Source of the DNA: Lentimicrobium sp. | Lineage (GTDB): Bacteria > Bacteroidota > Bacteroidia > Bacteroidales > Lentimicrobiaceae | Length of the DNA stretch: 46,922 bases | NCBI GenBank assembly: GCA_024709105.1 | Contig: JANJXJ010000220.1 | Span: 1 to 46,922 of the forward strand | Direction: 5' to 3' | Part shown: one piece after another, positions 33,488-41,959 of the stretch | Layout: each line of letters begins with the position of its first letter | How positions within the stretch are numbered: position 1 is the stretch's first letter | Made by a program: the position numbers and the translations under genes | Notes under the pieces: generated by a model | The model's database searches: none | Told to the model about the DNA's origin: nothing | What the model saw: only the letters and a program-made list of their open reading frames with translations

Positions 33488-35353
33488 ATGAAACCACCGC
33501 TGATTACCATAGATTCAGAACAATGCAAGGTATGTTATGCCTGTGTGAGAGCCTGTCCTGTAAATGCCATACAGGTAAGAGGCAATCAGGAAGTACCTGT
33601 GGTTGTTGATGAACGTTGCATCGGATGCGGCAGTTGCCTTCAGGTTTGTGCACCTTTGGCTATTGCTTACCGTGATTCTAAGGCAGTTGTCAGGCAACTG
33701 ATCGAATCAGGAGAAACTGTTGTAGCTATTGTTGCGCCCAGCATTTCAGGGGAATTCGACGATATTACCGATTACCGGAAATTTGTAAAAATGATTCGTG
33801 AGCTGGGCTTTGCCCGCGTTAATGAAGTATCATTTGGTGTTGATCTGGTAGCATCAGAATACCGTGAACTTTTTACTAATTTTCTTGGAAGATACTATAT
33901 TACAGCCAATTGTCCTCCCATAGTTGCACTTGTTGAAAAGTATCACCCCGGATTGATTGATAACCTTGCACCAATTGTTTCACCGATGATAGCTTCCACT
34001 CAACTCGTTCGCCAGTTATATGGAAGTGATGTAAAAGTGGTTTACATCGGGCCATGTATTGGTGCCAAGGATGAAGCACTGAGATTTGAGGGCGATGCAC
34101 GTGTAGATGCTGTGCTGACTTTTGTTGAGTTGCGACAGATGTTTGAAGAGCGAAATATCAAAGAAAGCACTGTTGAATATTCTGATTTTGATCCCCCGCT
34201 CGGATACAAAGGCTCTTTATACGCTGTAAGCAATGGTATTCTGCAGGCAGCAGGTTTGAGCGAAAATCTGCTGGAAGGCAGCATAATTACTTCCGAAGGG
34301 AAAGCCAATATACTGGAGGCCATAAAAGAGTTTGAGTCATCGGTTGACTTTATCAGGAAACATTTTAATATGTTTTACTGCGAAGGTTGTTTGATGGGCC
34401 CCGGCACTTCGAAGGGCGGAAAAAAGTATCTGCGAAAAACGCTAGTGTCTGATTATGCCAATAAAAAGTTGAAAGACTTTAATGTAGACGACTGGGAGAA
34501 GAATTGCTCAAAATATGCTTCTGGAATAAACTTCAAGGCTTCATTTGTTAATGATGACCAGCGGCTGCCACCGCCTCCTGAGGAAAAAGTGCAGGAAATT
34601 CTAAAAGTAATCGGGAAACTTGAAGATGAAGACAAACTTGGTTGCGGAGCCTGTGGTTTTGAAACCTGCCAGGATTTTGCTGTTGCAGTCGCCAAAGGAC
34701 TTACCAAAACAGATATGTGCATTACATATTCTTTAAAAAGTAAGCACGACTTCATCAAAACCCTGAAACTTACCAACGATAAGCTGGCAAAAACCCGCGA
34801 GGCTCTGGTTGACTCCGAAAAGAAAGCACGTCAGGAGCAACAAATGGCTCAGGAAGCGCTGGAACGAACATCGGCAATGTTGCAAAAGCTTCCCAGTGCA
34901 ATAGTTATAGTTGACGAAAACCTTAAAGTTATAGAATCGAACCAGAGTTTTATCAACACACTGGGCGAAGATGCTGCCGAAATTAATGAGATCATTCCCG
35001 GGCTGGTGGGGGCCGATATAAAAACTCTTTTGCCTTTTCAGATCTACAAATTGTTTTCTGCCGTTATTACCAGCAACGAGAATGTAGTGAACAGAGATGT
35101 GTACATTGGTGAAAGGTTGATGAATATTTCTGTTTTTCCCATTAAAAAAGGAAAAATTGCCGGGGCTGTCCTTCGCGATATGTATCTGCCCGAAGTTCGG
35201 AAGGAAGAAGTTATCAGCAGGGTAACTGAGGTGATTGACGAAAACCTTGATCTGGTTCAGAAAATTGCATTTCTATTGGGCGAAGGAGCTGCAAAGACCG
35301 AAAAGATGCTGAATTCAATCATTGAATCGCACAAAGCCACCAAAAAGCCTTGA
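33488..35353 (+). CDS. Sensory [FeFe]-hydrogenase-like protein with PAS domain
   Basis: From ATG 33488 it has 621 residues: two [4Fe-4S] motifs (Cys 13-23 and 44-54), an H-domain (about 65-340), a four-Cys Fe-S domain (Cys 386, 389, 394, 411), a coiled coil (about 418-462) and a PAS domain (about 463-570; VIVDENLKVIESNQSFINTLG). It has no kinase. H-cluster loops are TANCPPI (Cys142, with Asn141 at the proton-transfer position), GPCIGAK (Cys190) and FYCEGC (Cys298, Cys301). In the last loop the first usual cluster Cys is Tyr297. An upstream GTG at 33455 is possible but lacks support. Its stop overlaps the start of the SpoIIE-type phosphatase, so the two probably form a sensor-output pair. Confidence 0.87.
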   Translation: MKPPLITIDSEQCKVCYACVRACPVNAIQVRGNQEVPVVVDERCIGCGSCLQVCAPLAIAYRDSKAVVRQLIESGETVVAIVAPSISGEFDDITDYRKFVKMIRELGFARVNEVSFGVDLVASEYRELFTNFLGRYYITANCPPIVALVEKYHPGLIDNLAPIVSPMIASTQLVRQLYGSDVKVVYIGPCIGAKDEALRFEGDARVDAVLTFVELRQMFEERNIKESTVEYSDFDPPLGYKGSLYAVSNGILQAAGLSENLLEGSIITSEGKANILEAIKEFESSVDFIRKHFNMFYCEGCLMGPGTSKGGKKYLRKTLVSDYANKKLKDFNVDDWEKNCSKYASGINFKASFVNDDQRLPPPPEEKVQEILKVIGKLEDEDKLGCGACGFETCQDFAVAVAKGLTKTDMCITYSLKSKHDFIKTLKLTNDKLAKTREALVDSEKKARQEQQMAQEALERTSAMLQKLPSAIVIVDENLKVIESNQSFINTLGEDAAEINEIIPGLVGADIKTLLPFQIYKLFSAVITSNENVVNRDVYIGERLMNISVFPIKKGKIAGAVLRDMYLPEVRKEEVISRVTEVIDENLDLVQKIAFLLGEGAAKTEKMLNSIIESHKATKKP

Positions 35354-36540
35354 TGATGGACAACAGGTTTTATATAGAGGTAAACGCCGAATTAAAAAAT
35401 CATTATGAGTCAAGGATTTGCGGTGATGTTTTTTTGTCGCGCAAAATCAGCGAAGAGAACCGGATTGTAGTTGTATTGTCAGATGGGATGGGTCATGGCG
35501 TAAAAGCCAATATGCTGGCTACGCTTACTGCAACCATGGCGCTCAATTTTACAGCAGAACACAAAGAAGTTCACAGAATTGCTGAAATTATTATGAATAC
35601 CCTGCCAGAGTGCAGCGAACGAAAAATGAGCTATTCCACTTTTACCATCATAGATATTGAGTATGATGGCATGGTAAGAATATTGGAGTATGATAATCCA
35701 CAGGCAGTTATTATGCGTGGCAAAAAAATATTTGAGCCCGAATGGACCTGTGTAATGCTCAGCGGTGGTAAAAGCAGTGGTAAAGAACTGAAAAGTTGTG
35801 AGTTTTTTCCTGAAAAGGAAGACAGGATTATTTTCTTCAGCGATGGGGTAGCGCAATCTGGTTTGGGTGGCGGTAAGTATTTGTTTGGATGGGGGCGCGA
35901 TAGTGTTCAGGATTATGTATTTGATCTGGTGAATCACGAACCCGATATATCAGCTCTGCAACTGGCTCACAAGGTGGTAAATATGGCTCATGTTAACGAT
36001 GGTTATATGAGCAAGGACGATACCAGTTGCGGGGTGATTTATTTCAGGGAGCCTCGCAAAATGCTTGTTTGTACAGGGCCTCCTTTTGAAGATCACAAAG
36101 ATGCCGAGCTAGCCAGGATGGTAGATGCTTTTACCGGCCGAAAGATACTTTGCGGAGCTACAACAGCCGATATCATATCCCGGGAGCTGGGTCGCAAAGT
36201 TGAAGATAGCTTCGATTTTGACGATCCTGACCTTCCTCCCATCTCCATGATGGATGGGGTTGACCTGATCACGGAAGGCATTCTTACTTTAGGGAAAGTT
36301 ACTGAAATGCTGAAAAACTATTCAAACAGCACCAGATTGGGCAAAGGCCCTGCCGACAGGATTGTGAAAATGCTGATCGAAAGCGATGAAATTCATTTTA
36401 TCATCGGAACCCGAATTAATATTGCGCATCAGGATCCCAGCCTTCCCGTGGAACTTGAAATCAGAAGAACAGTTGTAAAACGCATCGCCCGCTTGCTGGA
36501 AGATAAATTTCTGAAAGAAGTATCTTTAACTTTCATCTGA
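35353..36540 (+). CDS. SpoIIE-family PP2C serine/threonine phosphatase
   Basis: From ATG 35353 the protein has 395 residues. The PP2C domain (about residues 10-230) keeps the metal-binding Asp residues: CGDVFLS, VVLSDGMGHGVKAN, IIFFSDGVAQSG and KDDTSCGVIYF. SpoIIE phosphatases usually act on phosphorylated anti-sigma-factor antagonists. No STAS-domain or anti-sigma gene is in the window, so the target is unknown. The C-terminal 160 residues (from about LVCTGPPFEDHKD) form a separate region with CGATTADIISRELGRKV that I do not recognise. The start overlaps the sensor stop (TGATG), implying coupled translation and likely complex formation. Confidence 0.87.
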   Translation: MMDNRFYIEVNAELKNHYESRICGDVFLSRKISEENRIVVVLSDGMGHGVKANMLATLTATMALNFTAEHKEVHRIAEIIMNTLPECSERKMSYSTFTIIDIEYDGMVRILEYDNPQAVIMRGKKIFEPEWTCVMLSGGKSSGKELKSCEFFPEKEDRIIFFSDGVAQSGLGGGKYLFGWGRDSVQDYVFDLVNHEPDISALQLAHKVVNMAHVNDGYMSKDDTSCGVIYFREPRKMLVCTGPPFEDHKDAELARMVDAFTGRKILCGATTADIISRELGRKVEDSFDFDDPDLPPISMMDGVDLITEGILTLGKVTEMLKNYSNSTRLGKGPADRIVKMLIESDEIHFIIGTRINIAHQDPSLPVELEIRRTVVKRIARLLEDKFLKEVSLTFI

Positions 36541-36591
36541 TTCTCACTTATACTGTCACGCTTTAAAGGATAAAACCAAAAATCGTTTCTT

Positions 36592-36981
36592 ATGAAAATC
36601 ACTTTTGAAGGAAAAAAGAAAATCATTGCCGAATTTAACGGACACCGAATTGTAACCGACCAGCCTGTAAGGGGAGGAGGAGAGGGGTCTGCTCCTGCGC
36701 CCTTCGATTTGTTTCTGGCCTCTATTGGAACTTGTGCTGGTATTTATGTCAAATCTTTCTGCGATCAGAGAGGCATTTCAACCGAAGGCATCAGTCTGGA
36801 GCAGGAAATGAAGTTTAATCCGCAAACACACCTGATTTCTGATCTTGAAATCAGGATTCTTCTCCCTGCTGATTTTCCGGAGAAATATAAGGAAGCAGTA
36901 GTAAATTCGGCCAACTTATGTGCTGTAAAACGGCACCTGCATAATCCACCGAATATGTCGGTGATAGCTGTTACAGTTTAA
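36592..36981 (+). CDS. OsmC/Ohr-family protein
   Basis: The 129-residue protein has the OsmC layout: RGGGEGSAPAPFDLFLASIG, a first Cys in GTCAGIYVKSFCDQRG, and a second conserved Cys in NSANLCAVKRHL. In peroxidatic family members two Cys reduce organic hydroperoxides using dithiols. Here the first candidate position is in TCAGIYV, as in YhfA/OsmC-like proteins, and the function of that branch is unsettled. It follows the phosphatase by 51 bases and ends at a bidirectional terminator. Confidence 0.87.
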   Translation: MKITFEGKKKIIAEFNGHRIVTDQPVRGGGEGSAPAPFDLFLASIGTCAGIYVKSFCDQRGISTEGISLEQEMKFNPQTHLISDLEIRILLPADFPEKYKEAVVNSANLCAVKRHLHNPPNMSVIAVTV

Positions 36982-37014
36982 AAAAAATGCCGGAAAATTT
37001 CCGGCATTTTTTTT
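36981..37014. terminator. Bidirectional terminator between osmC-like gene and nucleotide-sugar dehydrogenase
   Basis: A near-perfect palindrome with a GCCGG/CCGGC core, flanked by an A run on the left and a T run on the right, can terminate transcription on both strands. Both convergent genes end next to it. Confidence 0.85.
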
Positions 37015-38272
37015 ATAGTCTTTCATCAACAATTGACTTGTCAAGCAAGCCTTTGATGTCGTAGATAATGGCATTTTTACTCCCTAATGCCTTAATGTCT
37101 AGCTCCTTGAACTCATTGTGTGCAACAGCAAGTACAACTGCATCGTAATCACTTCCGGGTTTTGGAGCGAGATTCAGGCCATATTCATGTTTTACTTCCG
37201 CAGGATCGGCCCAGGGGTCAAAAACATCCACATTGCATGAATATTCTTTAAATTCATTTACTACATCTATGGCTCTGGAGTTTCTGATGTCAGGACAATT
37301 TTCCTTAAAGGTAATTCCTAGTACCAACACTCTGCTGCCTGCAATGGTATGGCCTTTCTGAATCATGTTTTTAATTACCCTGTTGGCGACATAAAAGCCC
37401 ATGTTGTCATTCAGGCGGCGGCCGGCAAGAATTATCTCAGGATTGTAGCCCAGTTCCTGAGCCTTATGGGTAAGGTAATAAGGATCAACTCCTATACAGT
37501 GCCCGCCAACCAGTCCAGGGGTGAATTTCAGGAAGTTCCACTTTGTGCCGGCTGCGGCTAAAACTTCATGTGTATCAATTCCTATTTTATTAAAAATCAA
37601 TGCCAGTTCATTCACAAAGGCAATGTTGATGTCGCGCTGTGAGTTTTCAATAACTTTTGCGGCTTCTGCTACTTTTATGCTTGAGGCCATGTAAGTTCCG
37701 GCAACGATGATGCTTTTGTACAGGTCGTCTACTTTTTTAGCCACTTCTGGAGTTGAGCCAGAGGTAACTTTAAGTATTTTGGTTACTGTATGAACCTTGT
37801 CTCCCGGATTAATACGCTCAGGAGAATAACCGCAGTAGAAGTCCTGATTAAATTTGAGCCCGCTGAACTTTTCAAGTATGGGGACACAATCTTCTTCGGT
37901 AGCTCCGGGGTAAACTGTTGATTCATAAATTACTATATCACCTTTTTTCAGCACTTTACCAACCGATTCTGAAGCTTTGATCAATGGAGTAAGATCCGGG
38001 CGTTTGTGCTGATCAATGGGAGTAGGGACAGTAACTATATAATAATTACAATCTTTAATGTCTTCAAGTTTTGTGGTGTACTTCAGAAAAGTGGCAGCAG
38101 CCAGTTCTTCATCAGATGTTTCCAGGGTGCGGTCGTGACCAGCCATAAGTTCATCAACTCTGAGCTGGTGGATATCAAAACCAGTTACGGGATATTTTTT
38201 TCCGAACTCTACAGCCAGGGGAAGTCCTACATAACCCAGACCAATTACGCCAATGTGAATTGAATTTTCCAT
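37013..38272 (-). CDS. UDP-N-acetylhexosamine 6-dehydrogenase (WbpA/TviB-like)
   Basis: The 419-residue enzyme belongs to the UDP-glucose/GDP-mannose dehydrogenase family, which oxidises the sugar C6 hydroxyl to a carboxylate with two NAD+. It has the Rossmann motif [17 protein letters not shown] (about residues 8-24), [32 protein letters not shown], the catalytic Cys in [17 protein letters not shown] (about 258) and [29 protein letters not shown] and the AQELGY stretch favour the N-acetylhexosamine branch (WbpA/TviB) over UDP-glucose dehydrogenase. It lies 21 bases after a WbpB-like gene, which fits the start of a diacetylated mannuronic-acid sugar pathway. Confidence 0.9.
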   Translation of the reverse strand: MENSIHIGVIGLGYVGLPLAVEFGKKYPVTGFDIHQLRVDELMAGHDRTLETSDEELAAATFLKYTTKLEDIKDCNYYIVTVPTPIDQHKRPDLTPLIKASESVGKVLKKGDIVIYESTVYPGATEEDCVPILEKFSGLKFNQDFYCGYSPERINPGDKVHTVTKILKVTSGSTPEVAKKVDDLYKSIIVAGTYMASSIKVAEAAKVIENSQRDINIAFVNELALIFNKIGIDTHEVLAAAGTKWNFLKFTPGLVGGHCIGVDPYYLTHKAQELGYNPEIILAGRRLNDNMGFYVANRVIKNMIQKGHTIAGSRVLVLGITFKENCPDIRNSRAIDVVNEFKEYSCNVDVFDPWADPAEVKHEYGLNLAPKPGSDYDAVVLAVAHNEFKELDIKALGSKNAIIYDIKGLLDKSIVDERL

Positions 38273-38293
38273 AAAAGTGTATTTCAGTAGTTT

Positions 38294-39268
38294 TTAATAA
38301 ATGTTGATTTGTTTAAGGCAGGGGTGGTATTCTCCGGTAAGGCCCACAGATTCTTTGTTTCTGATTTCGAAAACAGTTTGAATACTGTTACGTGCATCAT
38401 TTAGCCCGTAACCATTGCCACTGAGGATTTGTTCGTAAGAAAGTGTGTGCAAATCTGTAAACCCTTCGCTGAATTCAAATTCGTTGCCACCAATTGAAAG
38501 TGACCTGAAAGTTCTTTTTCCGCTTTCCTTAACGTTTTTGGGCAAATGTTGTTCATTTATACTCAGAAACCATCGTACTCTGGCTTGTTTAAGTTGCAAA
38601 AAGCCAGCCGCCATATCCGCAGTTATCACATTAACCGTATTGGATACGGGTTCGCCAAAAATCCATGAAAGCATGTCAAAGAAATGTACCCCAATGTTGG
38701 TGGCGATTCCACCTGATTTGGCAATGTCACCTTTCCAGGAAATAAAATACCATTTTCCACGGCTGGTAATGTAAGTGAGGTCAATATCGTAAATTTTGTC
38801 AGTGCCGGCCTCTTCAATTTGTTTTTTCAGTGCAAGAATTGCCGGATGCAGTCTTAGCTGAAGTATGGTAAAGATTTTTTTTCCTGTTTCTGCTTCAATA
38901 TCCTGCAAAGCATCAACATTCCAGGGATTTAGTACCAGGGGTTTTTCACAAATGGCAAATGCATCGTTGCGGAGTGCCAGTCTGATGTGGGCATCATGTA
39001 GATAATTTGGTGAACAAATACTTACATAATCAATTTTGTTTTCTTTGCCCCGTCTGAGTTTATCCAGGTGACGGTCAAAACGTTCGGGCTCGGTGAAAAA
39101 GTCAGCCATTGGGAAATAGCTGTCAATAATGCCAACACCATCATATTTGTCTAATGCGGTAATGAGTTGGTTGCCAGTATCTTTAATGGCTTTCATGTGC
39201 CGGGGGGCAATATATCCTGCAGCTCCGATAAGAGCAAAATTTTTGCGAAATTCTTTATTTTCAGGCAT
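38294..39268 (-). CDS. Gfo/Idh/MocA oxidoreductase (WbpB-like)
   Basis: The 324-residue protein starts with an NAD-binding domain: NFALIGAAGYIAPRHMKAI (about residues 10-28), DYVSICSPNYLHDAHIR and the family EKP motif in FAICEKPLVLNPWNVDAL (about 113). The C-terminal half holds the sugar site (NIGVHFFDMLSWIFGEP). The AAGYIAPRHMKAIK opening and the length match WbpB-type enzymes, which oxidise C3 of UDP-GlcNAcA before amination. With the downstream dehydrogenase it makes two successive steps. The later aminotransferase and acetyltransferase (WbpE, WbpD types) are not in this window. Confidence 0.88.
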   Translation of the reverse strand: MPENKEFRKNFALIGAAGYIAPRHMKAIKDTGNQLITALDKYDGVGIIDSYFPMADFFTEPERFDRHLDKLRRGKENKIDYVSICSPNYLHDAHIRLALRNDAFAICEKPLVLNPWNVDALQDIEAETGKKIFTILQLRLHPAILALKKQIEEAGTDKIYDIDLTYITSRGKWYFISWKGDIAKSGGIATNIGVHFFDMLSWIFGEPVSNTVNVITADMAAGFLQLKQARVRWFLSINEQHLPKNVKESGKRTFRSLSIGGNEFEFSEGFTDLHTLSYEQILSGNGYGLNDARNSIQTVFEIRNKESVGLTGEYHPCLKQINIY

Positions 39269-39334
39269 TTCAGACTTTTTATTGTACAGACAATAAGTGA
39301 GCCACGACTAAGAAAGACTGTCGGTTCAGACCTA

Positions 39335-39342
39335 CAAAGGTA
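39335..39342 (-). promoter_or_regulatory. -7 promoter element of the wbpB/wbpA-like pair
   Basis: The minus strand reads TACCTTTG, an exact TAnnTTTG, about 67 bases upstream of the ATG at 39268. Confidence 0.5.
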
Positions 39343-39455
39343 ATAAACATTGTACGATCTGTTTTCATTATATTTGTATTAATTACACAGCCTGACGGAT
39401 TAACAAAAAAAACGTTAAAAAGCCTGTTGATACTATAACAGATGTAAATGGTTTT

Positions 39456-39463
39456 TATATTTG
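39456..39463 (+). promoter_or_regulatory. -7 promoter element of the PiT-family gene
   Basis: TATATTTG is an exact TAnnTTTG. Transcription would start near 39470, about 42 bases before the ATG. Confidence 0.5.
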
Positions 39464-39511
39464 CACCTGTTAAGGTGGTTTAAGCCGGGTTTGGAAATAA
39501 ATTTTTAATCA

Positions 39512-40555
39512 ATGATACCAGCATCGCTTATCGGATATTTCATAATTCCACTCATTATCGGATTGTTCCTGGCTATTACTATGGGAGGCAGTGGTACGGG
39601 CCCGTCGTTTTCAGCTGCATATGGAGCCAGTGTAATCAGAAAGAGCGCGATTCCGGGCTTGTTTGGTATTATGGTGTTTCTGGGGGCATTGATTGCCGGA
39701 AAACAAACAGCAACCACCATAGGTAAAGGATTGCTCGATCCCGAGCTGATGAATCTGACACTGGTTTCAATCATTCTGTTTTCAGTATCCATATCTCTGC
39801 TTATTGCCAATATTGCCGGCATTCCGCAATCAACCAGCCAGTCAACTGTGCTGGCCGTTATGGCTGCCGCTACCTATTTTGGTAGTGGTAACCCTCAGAA
39901 ATTATTTACAGAAATTATCCCGGCCTGGTTTATACTTCCTGTTCTGGCTTACGTTATTAGCTACCTTATGGGGAAATATATATACCGGCCTATGCGACGG
40001 CGAGGCCTGACTATTTCGCGGTCAAGTAATTTAAACAGGAAGCCTGTTTTGAATACATTGATAATGATAATGTCTTTGTATGTGGCATTTTCAATTGGCA
40101 GCAACAATGTAGCCAATGCTGCGGGACCTATTGCTTCGATGACCGCCAATGAACTTGATGTAACTACCGACCGCGGTTTTTACTTAATACTTACCCTATC
40201 TGTATTTATGATAGCCCCGGCTTTTGGAATAGGCAGTTCAGTGTTTGGAAACAAGATTTTGCAGAATACAGGTAAGGAAATTGTGCTATTCGGCAAGTTT
40301 GAAGCCATAATTATTTCATTTGTTTCTGCCAGCCTTTTATTGCTGGCTTCTGTTACCAAAGGGATTCCTTCATCATTGGTTCAGCTAAATGTAGCTGCCA
40401 TACTCGGAATTGGCGTGGCTAAACTGGGGCCGAGGAATATTTTCAAAAAGACAGAAGTTCGTAAGTTTTTTCTGATGTGGCTTATTGCTCCCATTATTTC
40501 TTTTGTTCTGTGTCTCTCTTTTATCGCCATAGCTGATTATTATAACCTGTTGTAA
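39512..40555 (+). CDS. PiT-family inorganic anion transporter
   Basis: The 347-residue integral membrane protein has about ten hydrophobic segments in two halves. The second half has the PiT signature as IGSNNVANAAGPIASM (about residues 196-211). The first-half copy is replaced by MGGSGTGPSFSAAYGASV (about 24-41), without the Asn-Asp pair. AGKQTATTIGKGLLDP and NIAGIPQSTSQSTVLAV are also family-like. PiT proteins import phosphate with H+ or Na+; a short branch (CysP) imports sulfate. At this length and with one altered motif, the substrate is uncertain. It is a single gene with its own promoter and a hairpin after it. Confidence 0.85.
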   Translation: MIPASLIGYFIIPLIIGLFLAITMGGSGTGPSFSAAYGASVIRKSAIPGLFGIMVFLGALIAGKQTATTIGKGLLDPELMNLTLVSIILFSVSISLLIANIAGIPQSTSQSTVLAVMAAATYFGSGNPQKLFTEIIPAWFILPVLAYVISYLMGKYIYRPMRRRGLTISRSSNLNRKPVLNTLIMIMSLYVAFSIGSNNVANAAGPIASMTANELDVTTDRGFYLILTLSVFMIAPAFGIGSSVFGNKILQNTGKEIVLFGKFEAIIISFVSASLLLLASVTKGIPSSLVQLNVAAILGIGVAKLGPRNIFKKTEVRKFFLMWLIAPIISFVLCLSFIAIADYYNLL

Positions 40556-40566
40556 GTTAATGATAT

Positions 40567-40602
40567 AAAAAAAACAGCCGCAAGTTCAGCGACTGTTTTT
40601 TA
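40567..40602. terminator. Hairpin between PiT-family gene and aminotransferase, probably bidirectional
   Basis: AAAACAGCCGC pairs with GCGACTGTTTT with one mismatch and a 7-base loop. A run of A on the left and T on the right allow termination on both strands. Confidence 0.7.
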
Positions 40603-40617
40603 ATAAGTTTTTGACTA

Positions 40618-41820
40618 TTATTTTAGTCTTGAAAGTACTTCCTTAATCCTTCTGGCTGATTCAATCAGGTCTTTTTCTGAAGTGGCATAGGAAAGCCTGA
40701 TGCAATTGTTGCTGCCAAATGCTTCGCCCGATACCAGTGCAACATGTGCGTTATCGAGGATGTAGTTGCAAAGATCGGTTCCGTTGTTAATTATTGTTTG
40801 CCCGTCGGTTTTTCCAAAATACCAGGTAATTTCAGGGAAAAAGTAGAAGGCTCCGTCTGGTAAATTGGTTTTGAAACCTGGAATTTCATTGATCAGATTA
40901 TAGAAAAGGTCTCTTCTTTGTTTAAAAATGGTGACCATTTCCTTTAGTTCTTCTGATTTGGCAGGATCGGTATTCAATGCGGCAATAGCTGCTCTTTGCG
41001 AAATACTGCTTGCTCCGCTGGTAACCTGCCCCTGTATTTTATCACAGGCTTTGGCAATCTGCAGGTTTGAAACGCTGTAGCCAAGCCTCCATCCTGTCAT
41101 TGCAAAACCTTTTGAAACTCCGTTGATAATGATTACCCGGTCGCGTATGCTCTCAAACTGGGCAATAGACTCGTGAGAACCCTTGAAGTTGATGAGTTCG
41201 TAAATTTCGTCAGAGATGATGAAAATGCCGGGGTGTTTTTCAAAGACATCTGCCAGCAATTTTAATTCTTCTTTTGAGTAAACTGAACCGGTCGGATTAC
41301 ATGGGCTGCTGAAAATGAATACTTTGGTTTTGGGAGTAATTGCATTTTCGAGTTGCTGAGCTGTAATTTTAAAATCATTTTCAACCCCGGCTTCGATAAC
41401 AACAGAGGTGCCTTCGGCCATTTTTATAATCTCACGATAAGAAACCCAGTAGGGAGCCGGAACAATCACCTCATCGCCGGGATTAACCAGGCTCAGCATG
41501 GTGTTAGCCAGCGCTTGCTTGGCGCCGGTCGAAACAACGATTTGCTCGGGAGTGTAATCGAGATTATTGTCGCGTTTCAGTTTCAGGCTGATGGCTTTCC
41601 TGAGCTCGGGATAGCCATTTACGGGCGGATAAAATGTAAAATTCTGATCCAGCGCCTCCTTGGCAGCATTTTTTATGTGCTCAGGCGTGTTGAAGTCGGG
41701 TTGCCCGATGCTAAGGTTGATAACATCAAAGCCTTGTTCCTTAAGCTCCCTGCTTCTTCGGGTCATGGCCAGAGTCTCCGATTCGGCCAGCCGGTTGATT
41801 CTGTCTGAAAGTATATACAT
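40618..41820 (-). CDS. Class I PLP-dependent aminotransferase, aspartate aminotransferase type
   Basis: The 400-residue enzyme is of the AspB/AAT class Ib type, which moves an amino group between amino acids and 2-oxo acids. Motifs: INLSIGQPDFNTPEHI near the N-terminus, TGAKQALANTMLSLVNPGDEV, PYWVSYREI, FIFSSPCNPTGSVYSKEE, ISDEIYELINF, and the PLP Lys in NGVSKGFAMTGWRLGY (about residue 237). The C-terminal Arg region reads NNCIRLSYATSEKDLIE. Aspartate is the likely substrate by family; prephenate or other specificity cannot be excluded. It is a single gene with its own promoter. Confidence 0.92.
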   Translation of the reverse strand: MYILSDRINRLAESETLAMTRRSRELKEQGFDVINLSIGQPDFNTPEHIKNAAKEALDQNFTFYPPVNGYPELRKAISLKLKRDNNLDYTPEQIVVSTGAKQALANTMLSLVNPGDEVIVPAPYWVSYREIIKMAEGTSVVIEAGVENDFKITAQQLENAITPKTKVFIFSSPCNPTGSVYSKEELKLLADVFEKHPGIFIISDEIYELINFKGSHESIAQFESIRDRVIIINGVSKGFAMTGWRLGYSVSNLQIAKACDKIQGQVTSGASSISQRAAIAALNTDPAKSEELKEMVTIFKQRRDLFYNLINEIPGFKTNLPDGAFYFFPEITWYFGKTDGQTIINNGTDLCNYILDNAHVALVSGEAFGSNNCIRLSYATSEKDLIESARRIKEVLSRLK

Positions 41821-41861
41821 ATCAATAAGTTTGAGTGTCAGTTGGTTTGCTGGAAAGGGGA

Positions 41862-41869
41862 CAAATTTA
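41862..41869 (-). promoter_or_regulatory. -7 promoter element of the aminotransferase gene
   Basis: The minus strand reads TAAATTTG, an exact TAnnTTTG, about 42 bases upstream of the ATG. Confidence 0.5.
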
Positions 41870-41959
41870 AAGAAATAAACTCTGCTTAAGCAAGCATTTT
41901 TCGCATGATTGGATTTAATTTTTCCGACCTTTGTGTTTTAATTGTAAAATGTAACGAAT

